A DNA stretch of 64,000 nucleotides from Plantago major (taxonomy: Eukaryota > Streptophyta > Magnoliopsida > Lamiales > Plantaginaceae), in NCBI GenBank assembly GCA_026545765.1, contig JAIFAC010000429.1, positions 1 through 64,000 of the forward strand. Direction: 5' to 3'. This document shows, one piece after another, positions 49,092-58,200 of the stretch (the first letter of the stretch is position 1; every line of letters begins with the position of its first letter). Position numbers and translations under genes: made by a program. The notes beneath the pieces are model-generated. The model was given only the letters and a program-made list of their open reading frames with translations, made no database searches and was not told the DNA's origin.

Positions 49092-49102
49092 TTCTTGTAG
49101 TG
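49092..49102 (-). repeat. CACTA-2 terminal inverted repeat
   Basis: TTCTTGTAGTG, reverse complement of CACTACAAGAA. The next bases are AAT. The matching left end is not found. Confidence 0.85.
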
Positions 49103-49451
49103 AATGTCGCGTTGGACCTGGCCCAATGATAACTAGAGTAAATCGCATTATTATTATTGCATCTAATCCTACTAGCTAGCTTGTTATCTGTCACCACACC
49201 ATAGTTCCCTCTCATATCTTAATCTCTACAATTAATCTGTTTTCTAGTTGCTTGCATTATAGATAGATTATCATCTCGTCAAGCAAACCAACTTTAATTG
49301 CTTTCACCATCGCTTATTATAATTGTAAGCATAGCTCAGTTTAGTTAAGTCGCCCTTAGAGAACGACACTGGGTTAACTTCATCGCACTACAAGTTTTCA
49401 TAGTGTTGAGAATTAACTCGCTCAAACAAATTGAAAACTCGATTTGACACA

Positions 49452-50963
49452 TCATCGATACCTCAACTTTTTCAATAATATTCGGCAAATAAGTATATGG
49501 AGTTAAAAACTTACACGCTCTATCAAACTATTGTGTAAAATTGATTAATTAACTCATAACTTCAAATTAAAAAATTATTCTAAGTAAATATATAAATATT
49601 ATACTCCAAAATTGGTGAAATTCTAACTATATGAGAAAAAACTATATTCTTTCTAACTAACTGTTTTACGCACTCACCTTATTAAACTCTTTATGTAAAA
49701 TTGATTAATAAACTCATAAGTTCAAATTAAAAATTATTCTACTCGATAGTAAATGGGCCTAAATATTAAATAGTAAATGGGGTTGTGATCTAGTATATGC
49801 TAGTTATGATATATAGATTGATTGATGATGATGTAATGATTGATACGAATGATATATTAGTTCAATGGATGTAATATGATTGTAATAGTGATATTCTCAA
49901 AAAATAAAAAATAAATAGTAAATGTGCCTAAATATTCTAGACACTGCCTCTATAAGTGTTACTTGGAATAACTTATTTAGTTAGCTATAAACTAAACCTT
50001 CATACAATGTAGTAGTATTTATTTTGAAAATAATTTTATTCAGTTTATAAGCTACATAATAATCCAGTATTACAAACATCAAATTGGAGTGTTGAAAGAT
50101 AGTGCTGGTGTTTCAACTTTCGAACACCAGATCTCAAAAGGGGGACTAATTGTGCGGCAGATAAAATAGTCCTGCACTGAGTTCACAAGATATACATATA
50201 CCACCATTTTTCTTGTTCACCGACACATTGGAGTAATAATTAGTAGTACTAAATATGAAATTGTGGAAGATTCATTTTTCGAAAGTGTAAGCACATTCAT
50301 CTTTTTCAAATAATTTCTTTCTTATAAATATTGATAACAATTAATGGTTAAATTTTGGGAAAATTTACAGACACCCTGAATATAGTTTCTATTGTACATG
50401 AACCTAGTGATCATATACATATATACACGTGTTATCACAGATCTAATTATATAATTGATGAAATATATGAATGTAAGTAATATCGTTGTTTCTGAGAATG
50501 GATTGTCCTTTTTTCGAGTTGAATTAGGGTTTAGGTTAGTATGAATTGATCTGTTTTAATTCAATTAGAGAAGATGGAGAAGAAAGATTGTTATCCTTGT
50601 TTTTTTTTACGATGAATTGATTTGGTTGGGGTTGAATTATAGCTTAAAATTTAATTGGAAATGACATATTTAATTTTTTTAAATGATGAATTGTTAAGGT
50701 TGCATTAGGACTTGTAACTTAATTGAATTAAATAGATTGTTTTTTGTAACTAAAGTCTAATTTACATACTTATTACAAATGGATCCAATTTAACTTAAAT
50801 TAAGTACTCAATTGCACAACTTTAATAGTTGTCCACTTATATATATATACTGTGGTAGAGTACTCCCTTACCAGGTGCATCTTTCATGTGTAGTTAGGTT
50901 ATACTCCTAAGATGTTTATATAAAATTTCCAAAATTTTGTGACCGTGTGATACAAGTCAGATA
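49452..50963. other. AT-rich spacer inside MULE-2
   Basis: No coding sequence is seen. A pair of similar segments (TGTAAAATTGATTAATTAACTC near 49532 and its near copy at 49693) suggests an old local duplication. Confidence 0.45.
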
Positions 50964-51214
50964 CTTCCTCCCCTCCGAAAATAATTTATTGTTTACTTTT
51001 TTGGTGTAGAAAATAAAATATATATTACTTTTGGATAAAATAGTACTAGTGGGTCTCTCAAATTGATTTTTAAAGTTGGAAGTGGGATAAAATAATATTA
51101 GTGGGTTTACTTTTGAGTATATTTAATATTTTAGTGGTTGCAAAAAAAAAAAAAGAAATGATAAGTTTTAATTGGGACACACAAAATGGTAAACTATTTC
51201 AGGGACGTAGGAAG
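50964..51214. mobile_element. Stowaway-like MITE
   Basis: Inverted ends CTTCCTCCCCTCCGAAAATA and TATTTCAGGGACGTAGGAAG are flanked by TA on both sides (50962-50963 and 51215-51216). The size of 251 bp and TA target site are typical of Tc1/mariner-derived Stowaway MITEs. Confidence 0.75.
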
Positions 51215-51459
51215 TAGAATATATGGTGAACGTATCCCAAGATAGTATTTTCTCCATTACAAATCAAACTCACAATGATTTTTATTGAGTTTTTTTAACC
51301 TTGATGTGATATACATTAATCCAAAACTATAAATTGGATAAACATCTTAGACACACTTTTCTAAATTACCAAGTAAGAAGTGGGATTCCTACTAAACTCA
51401 AGTTTTTTCCATACCCGGTTCCTGAACATCTGCTAACAATGGTTGCAGTAAGAAATTTG

Positions 51460-52412
51460 ATAGATTATGTCACTCACTTGTGCAGGTTTGCTCGCTCTAT
51501 ATTATTTATACATTTTTTCATATTTTTAAAAAAGAATACATTTTTTATTGAAGTCTTTATACGATTTCAGCTGTGGATCTACAAGCACTTTCCTGGTTTT
51601 GAATCATGGAACTTGGGAACCATCGACCAAGATCAAACTGCTCTACATTTTGCATACAGAAGTGTCCTGGACAATGTTCCTGCAAATGAAGTATGTCATG
51701 AAATTTATCACGCTTGTCTTCATTAAGATTTAAACTCTGTTATAATTATTTACTTATGTTACTTACCTCTCTTATGTAATAGGTTATTTGGACACCATTT
51801 GGACAAAGAGCGGAGGAAGCTGTCCCCATTTATCAATTTAGGGGAATTATTCATTGTTTAAAGATTACGGAGGCTTACATGCCAGACCGTGTTATGCGCC
51901 AGTTCGGATACCCCAAATTCATTCCTCAACCACTCATAACACCAATGCTTGTGCAAAGGCCACCACAACCGTCACTCTATCGATGTTCTTATCGTGCTGG
52001 AGACCCGTTCGAGAACTTTCAGAACGTTCGATGTAATTTCCATCTCCAAACGCTTCGAGTGCATTACGGAACTGAAGCTCTTCCAACAGCATCAGACCGG
52101 TTTCACCAAGGACGCATATGCAAGTGACACACCAAGAATCATTTACTCGAAGGGAACATTACCGACCAGCCGACATGAATCCTACCATGGTATGGTTCCT
52201 AAACATTCAATACATATACATACACGACGTTAGCATTTCATCAAATCCTTACTTTCTGTGTTTTTAATTTGTAGAGGATACAATGGCTCGGGGCTAAACT
52301 TGCACGCATCACTGAGCCAAGCAGGCGTTATATGAGCCAGAAAGACGTATTCGACATTGTCGATGAAATTTGTGAACACTTTCAAGATGTTATTCCATTA
52401 CCTAGTCAATAG
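51460..52412 (+). pseudogene. PMD protein of MULE-2, C-terminal half
   Basis: Plus strand. It begins in mid-exon at TGATAGATTATG, the point where the N-terminal half (35790) breaks off. The next block, 51570-51726, has LWIYKHFPGFESWN and DQTALHFAYRS. After an intron come VIWTPFGQRAEEAVPIYQF, IIHCLKITEAYMPDRVMRQF (51782-51905) and GYPKFIPQP, the usual C-terminal PMD signature. After another intron-like gap, 52274-52412 has RRYMSQKDVFDIVDEICEHF and a stop. With its upstream half inverted about 15 kb away, it cannot be expressed as a whole protein. Confidence 0.85.
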
Positions 52413-52431
52413 TCATGGCATGTAATTTTTT

Positions 52432-52934
52432 CTATTCAAGTTCGTCCGTGTTCAAGTTGTAACCTTTTATTCGGAAGCATTTCGATTTAAATTTGAATTA
52501 AATTTAAAGTTGCGAATTGAAAATAAATAAATTTCAAATTTAAAAAAAAAATGCCGGTCAAACGGGCCATTTTAAAACTTCCCGTAAAAAAAGTTGGGAA
52601 AAAAAAAAAAAAGAAGATGAAATGGAACCGGCCATTTAAAAAATGGCCGGTTTTGAGAACTGGCCATTTCATGTTCTTTTTTTTTTGTTTGCTTTTCAAT
52701 TTCTCTACATATTTTTCAACTTTTTCCACTTTTCACAAAAAAAAAAAAATTGTGAAAAATTTTCGATGTTTTTATCATTGTAATTAGATTCAATCGCGCA
52801 CGTTAACGTTATCGTTGTCAGAAACGAGCTTATTTCAATTTTACATTAATTTCAAAAGTATTTTTTGAGTTAAGGACATTTTAGATAAGACGTAAATATT
52901 CGATGTCATATTACCAAAAGCTGCTTTGTTTAAC
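52432..52934 (-). repeat. MULE-2 right terminal inverted repeat with palindromic core
   Basis: Inverted partner of 31652-32200. Contains the AACCGGCCATTT / AAATGGCCGGTT hairpin at 52627-52652 and ends TTTGTTTAAC at 52934. Confidence 0.85.
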
Positions 52935-53199
52935 AACACCCTTCACAAGCTGCCGGTCATTAATTAAGTCGACCGTTGTAGAAAAAGGGAAGAAAAAACG
53001 TAAAGAGAAAAAGGAAGGAGAAGAAGAAGATTCGTTGACTTGGTGGCTGCGCTTGAAGTTTTGGAAGAAGATAGATGCAGGCTGCTTTGTGGGTTTGTGA
53101 AGAAACCCTAGTCAATTGGGCTTTTGGGCCATATGGAGTTGGATAGTAATATGGTATGGACTTGGAGTCTTGGACAATATAGATTATATAGAAAAATCC

Positions 53200-53460
53200 A
53201 AAAAATACCTCTAAATGGACGGGCTAATACGGGCTAAACCAATCGGGCCTAGACGATTCGCGGGCTTATTCGGTCCCGGGCCGGGTCGGTTATGCGGTTT
53301 TAACCGGTTACGGGCTGGGCCTCCAAAACAAAGGCCCCTATGGCCCACATAACTTAAATGTACATGGGCCGGTCCGGGTCAAAATTAAACCGGCCGGGCC
53401 GGACCGGTTTTTAAGCTTGCCGGGCTGTTCTGCGCCCGGCCCAGATCGAAGAAACCCGCA
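53200..53460. repeat. GC-rich, GGGCCGG-rich stretch (probable hAT subterminal region)
   Basis: Dense GGGCC, CCGGCC and CGGGC motifs in an otherwise AT-rich setting. It resembles 28435-28520 in inverted orientation. It is read as the right subterminal region of the hAT element. Confidence 0.5.
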
Positions 53461-55262
53461 TGTGGATACCGAATGCACAAGTCCAGACTCTAGAGTACAG
53501 TGGCACATTCATCCCTCTCTTGGAATGTGACAAATATCCAGGGTATAGTGAAATATTCGTCCCCCTCTTGAAAATTTGACAAAAAGAATTTTATATAATA
53601 TTTTTATATGATTAAGATTTCACCCCTTAATCTTCGAAATAGTCCCATAAATATTAAATATAATTTGATCATCCAAATTCCAAGTACAACCCACCAAAAA
53701 CCTTCCACAACCTAATGATTCAAATAAACACAGAAATCATTGTCAAGTGCAACTATAGAAACAACATTACAATCTTTTTGTTTATATGGAACACCCAATA
53801 TATATTTTCAATTAAAATCAACATTAATCCTCGCAATTTCAAGATCCAATGACAATGTACAAAAACACCAAGTTATTTGCTTAAGTATGTGTATCAGCCA
53901 CTATGTTTAATGGGCTAGGCTAATTTTAGTACTACTTTGCAATGTACTAACGTTAGTACACCATTCAAAGTTTGCCAAATGTCATAATCTTACAATTAAA
54001 ATTAATTTAAAAATAATTTTAATAATTTAAACAATTTTGAAAATACAAATTACACCAAATTACAAAAATCACCCCTCCTAAATAGTCTCTTTATTCTTCA
54101 ACCCCAAATTTATTCTTCTTCTCCAAAACTCACCACCACCTCATCCTCTTCTCCTTCAATTATCACCACAAAAACTACATACCATTATCGTTGAGTCTGG
54201 TTTAATCAACTTTTAATAAAACAAATCTGATTAACAAGTTTGATTCCACCATGGAAGCTTCGTCCATGGCCGTGGATGGCTGGAAGCTAGAGCTTCCAGT
54301 CGCCATGGAAGCTCGAAGCTTCCAATCGATCCAGATCTGGAAGCTCGAGCCTCGCCGATTGAAGCGAGCCTCACCAGATCGCTAGAAGCTAAGCTTCCAT
54401 GGCTTCCAGTCCAGATCTGGCTAAAAGCTTTGAGCTTCCATTGTTATGGAGATGGAAGCTTTCAAAGCTTCCAGCCATGACCATGGAGGTTGACCGGAGA
54501 TCCGGTCAAAAATAGTTTTAGTTAATTTTTTTTTATTTAAAGAGAAAGTGGGGTTTTTGTGAATTTAGTGTAGGGTTGATTTTGAATTGTTTTTTGGTGT
54601 ATTTTGTTAAGTTCAAATATGAAGGATGTATAATTAATTCAACCTTATAATATTATGTGACATAACGCAACCTCATTATGCGACAGTGCGACGCCTAGTC
54701 ACATTAATAAAAAATGAAGGGTTGGGATTAAATCTATAATTGATTAGGTGGTTTAGATCGTAGTACCTGTTAGTATAATGCGATATTACTAAAGTTATCA
54801 TCCCCATGTTTAACTCAATACTATAAAACTAAGAGAAACAAGCCAGTAATACTACTACTACCAAGAGCAAACATATGCAACCCAAATCTTTCCCAAGTTT
54901 ACTTACCATAACGGCTAACAAGAAGAAAATGGCTGTTTCAGTCCTCACAATGCACATTTTATGCGGCTCTTCTTCTTGGGGGAAAGGAATCTGTTAAGAA
55001 ACAAACAAACACAACTAGATTCTGGATGTAAATTTGAAAAGATCCTATAGGTGCTATGGCAAAACTGTTGATGATATTCACAAGGTTAACCAGTTACATG
55101 ATTTAGCAGTTATACACTTATATAGTTTATATATATACAAGTTACAACTCTCCCTCACTGCTCCAAAAGGAATAAAGTGAAGGATTTGGATTGAAGAGAA
55201 CCCTTGCAAGAAGTTGGAACAAGTTACTCTCTGCAGTTTGCCGATACTCATCCTTGTTCCCA
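53461..55262. other. Intergenic sequence downstream of the membrane-protein gene
   Basis: AT-rich with no supported coding sequence, except for the palindrome cluster at 54249-54510. It includes the 3' flank of the gene ending at 55263. Confidence 0.5.
54249..54510. repeat. Cluster of GGAAGCTT / AAGCTTCC palindromes
   Basis: Some ten occurrences of GGAAGCT or AGCTTCC, several as close hairpins (GGAAGCTCGAAGCTTCC, GGAAGCTTTCAAAGCTTCC). CCATGG and AGATCTGG motifs are interspersed. Only 42 codons stay open, so coding is unlikely. Confidence 0.8.
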
Positions 55263-58200
55263 TTACTGCCAGAACACTTCGGGGTCACTGCTGTACAAAG
55301 TCCTATCCTGGATCTCAAGGTTGGCAACATGAAAGTCGATCAGTCGACTTGGAAAATTTTACATATGATGAGTCCACAAGGCAAGCCCACCACCCACTTT
55401 CATCCCTGCTGTTGATTGATATTGCATGAAACAAATCAGAGACTTCAATCAGAATGCAATACAAATAACTGGATTCAATAGTCTCGTGCAGCAAGGTGAA
55501 ATCAAAAGGAAACCATAAGAGCTACTTACATGGTAAAGTTTAAAGATGGCGCAACTGGTTGAATCATGCTCAACGATTGAGCCTTCATATGAAGGTATCC
55601 ACATACGAAAGCAACCACCTGATCAATGTGGTTGAGAAATTCAAAAACATGAGATTTTGACATCATAACAGAATTGATGCCCCATAACCCTCATAAATAC
55701 CAATAAATACTAAAAGTATAATATAATCAATATATCATCAATCAACAACTGAAGCACAAACACCATCCCAGGTGCCTCACCCTCCAGTAAAAACAAAATA
55801 TATTGATTCTAGTATCTCTGGATTTTATCTAGCCAGACAACATTGATTCCCCAGCCTCTTATCAAGACCTAATGACCAATATATAGTTCCTTCCTTTCAT
55901 ATTCCTCCTACATTTTAGCACTTCTCCTATAAATTAGACAAGGCACACAGACTCCTTATGTGTAACTAAGACAAGGTTGAAAATGCATATATTTGTGCTT
56001 CCACTTGCAATAAAAATTGAAAAAACACAGATATTTTATTAAAATAAAAGAACGAAGCTTTAAGGGAGATTCCATTAGCAAAGCTTGGGTGACCCTAAGG
56101 TTTAATAGCTTATATTAAATTCACAGCAACAGTAGCAGGAATTGTCACAGCATATTTAAGTAGAGTAGCAATTTATTTATGTAGTGCTACTCAAAATCGA
56201 GAATTATAATTTGGGCACTTCATTAAATGAACTCTGCAATATTGTCAATCCCGCACAATCCCCCTATCCCCAGCATTTTCAGACCTGCCCGGGATAGATA
56301 CCTCTATCCCAGGTTGCATAGCATCCCGGACGATCCCGGTGTTTCCCTGAACGCGATCCTGGCAAATCCCTAGCGCCGAGATAGTATTTTTGGGGGTGAA
56401 TGACCAATATACCGTCAATTTCCTTGACTTTGATTGCCTTTCTGACCCTATGTGAAAGATTCTACGACTTCTTAGGATTAATTCAGTTATTGCAAGCTTA
56501 TTTTAACTTTACACAGTATTTATATGTTCATTCTGTAAGTTATGGTATATGTTAAACATCAATTCAGTATCCCAGCCATCCCAGATTTTCTTGCGGGCAG
56601 CTACGCACCGCAATCGGGGACTGACAACATTGGAATTCCATAATATGGTCAGGTACAAGTTCACAAGCATGACTAAAGAGTAAAGAACATTTAGCAAAAA
56701 AGCTGGAAGGAAATGCAATTATTACTTACAACATTAATCACCGAAGTAATATTCCACAAAGCATACACACGTGCAAGTGTGGCTGATCGTCTAGGTCCAT
56801 GACTAAATAATGCGTTGATGCCAGCTGGAAATGGAAGAAGTATGCCAAGAGGAAGAATAGATAGAACCAAAAAGACATGCAACAGTGATACGGAATATAG
56901 CTGAAGCAGAAGCAACAGAACTAAGCTAAAATCTCCTAGAAGAAGTACAGAGATTATTGTCGACAAGGTCCTGCAATGTTGAAACAGAAAGAAAAGGTCT
57001 CCAGTCACTAAATCATGATAAAGAAAAGAAAATAAGTAGATATAATGAAGTCAACTTCTCTGAAACTCACACGATGGTAAACTGGCCGAAGGGCACGAAT
57101 TATATAGTAGAAAGGATAGCATACTGTTAACTTCTCCTCAAGGCTTTCTATATTCTTTGAATGCAAAATCTCCCCAGGCATCTTTTTCTGCGTCATCACA
57201 TGCTCTCCAACTCTCACAAGATCCAAAGCTTTCTTCCACCGATTTACAGGCAAGCTGCACAAGCGCAAAATGATGCACAAGTAAAACAGTGAACCAAACT
57301 AAAAGTATATATGTATCATCGGGATTTAGAATGCATGAAAAGCTTTACCGTGACTGCTTATCACTTAATGATGGTCTATCTGGACCTTGGACTCCTGAAT
57401 GAACGCTCTCATCCTCTATGCCACAAACAAAAAGTCCAAATTGGCAGTATTCATTCGCAGAAGGTTGGAAACGAGCTAATTGGATACGTAGACCATGTGC
57501 ACGTAATGTTCTGTTAGCATGTGTCTCAAGCCAAGACACAACTTGGCGGAAAGTTGCTCGAAGATGCCCGCTACGGACTAAACGTAGTTGAGCATTAAGA
57601 CCAGCCACCAAACGATACCAGATTGTAGGGGGGACAGACTGCAACATCGGAAAACAAACACAAAATGGAATGTAGGACCAACAAAGATAAAAACAAACAA
57701 ATTTCAAAGGATATTCACACTCAAACTCACTGCATATAGAAACAGGACCCTTTCATTTTCAGAAACTACACCAAACACTCTTTAGGAGAGTTAACTCTAA
57801 TGGCCATGAAAAGTGACCATATCAAAGGTAGGTTGAATGTCTCCAAATTTTATTAACGAGGACATTGAATGCTGACCTGGCTCATTATGTTAGTTAGAAT
57901 ATTGTCACTCTGCAGACAGAAGGGGGCCATGTAAGTTCCATCTCCTCCAAACACCAAGGACATTGGCAACCTCTGTTGGAGGCGGGGTGGGAGGCCATCT
58001 CTCTTTTCATCTCCACCAAGGAAAAAATCCACATGAGCTAGCATCAAATCAGAAGTGGCAGAAACCTGCCATGTTTGAGAACCTTTAAGGTGAACAATAA
58101 TGAGTAATAATGAATAAGAGACGAATCACAAAAATGTAACGGGTCTTCTCAGCTGAATCTGTGAGGGACAGGAATATGCTGCAAAGTTTAGAGAAGAACT

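Larger units (their letters stand above)
45425..49102 (-). mobile_element. CACTA transposon, 3' end missing (CACTA-2)
   Basis: The right terminus TTCTTGTAGTG at 49092-49102 is the canonical CACTA end. Subterminal GACGGATA/TATCCGTC motifs lie in 48840-49085. The TNP2-like transposase is on the minus strand. The left terminus CACTACAAGAA is absent: coding sequence simply ends near 45448 and LTR text precedes it. This copy has therefore lost its 3' end, including the terminal inverted repeat. It is less decayed than CACTA-1. Confidence 0.8.
44612..49451 (+). mobile_element. Gypsy-type LTR, split by CACTA-2
   Basis: The left half, 44612 to about 45424, starts TGTGTCGACTGATGAG and includes the GGCGCGCGCCAAG motif and ATGAGTAGCTAA, text typical of long plant Ty3/Gypsy LTRs. 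The right half, 49103-49451, ends ...TTTGACACA, complementary to the TGTGTC start, and has the usual pre-terminal AGAACGACACTGGG. CACTA-2 lies between. No internal domain or partner LTR is seen, so this may be a solo LTR. Flanking 5-bp repeats do not match (GAATA versus TCATC). Confidence 0.55.
31652..52934. mobile_element. Mutator-like element enlarged to 21 kb (MULE-2)
   Basis: Inverted ends of about 500 bp (31652-32200 and 52432-52934) share the GTTAAAC start and many internal blocks with each other and with MULE-1. The element lies in opposite orientation to MULE-1: transposase on the left on the minus strand, PMD C-terminus on the right on the plus strand. A retroelement, MITEs and a Gypsy-type LTR split by CACTA-2 account for most of the extra length. 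The PMD N-terminal half has been inverted between two 17-bp tandem arrays. I see no exact target duplication. Confidence 0.8.
28425..53460 (-). mobile_element. hAT transposon enlarged by nested insertions (ends inferred)
   Basis: The hAT transposase (29103-31330) is flanked far apart by two GC-rich stretches, which is unusual here. The left begins TAGGTGTTATTCGGGCCGGG at about 28425. The right, 53200-53460, read in reverse, has CTGGGCCGGGCGCAGAACAG. The two resemble each other as inverted ends, and GGCCCGG-rich subterminal regions are common in plant hAT elements. MULE-2 (31652-52934) sits between the transposase 5' side and the right end, so the simplest reading is a hAT element split by MULE-2. 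No 8-bp target duplication could be confirmed, so the outer limits are tentative. Confidence 0.5.

Noticed and set aside
49386..49394. CACTACAAG near CACTA-2, possible left terminus
   Set aside because: Lies outside the element beyond the right terminus, in LTR-end sequence, and continues TTTTC rather than AA.
51334..51460. Plus-strand frame upstream of the PMD C-terminal half (MDKHLRHTF)
   Set aside because: No similarity to the PMD sequence expected here. It looks like filler joined to the exon at the inversion or insertion breakpoint.
54252..54380. 42-codon frame starting MEASSMAVDG
   Set aside because: Generated by the GGAAGCT palindrome cluster, short and without support.
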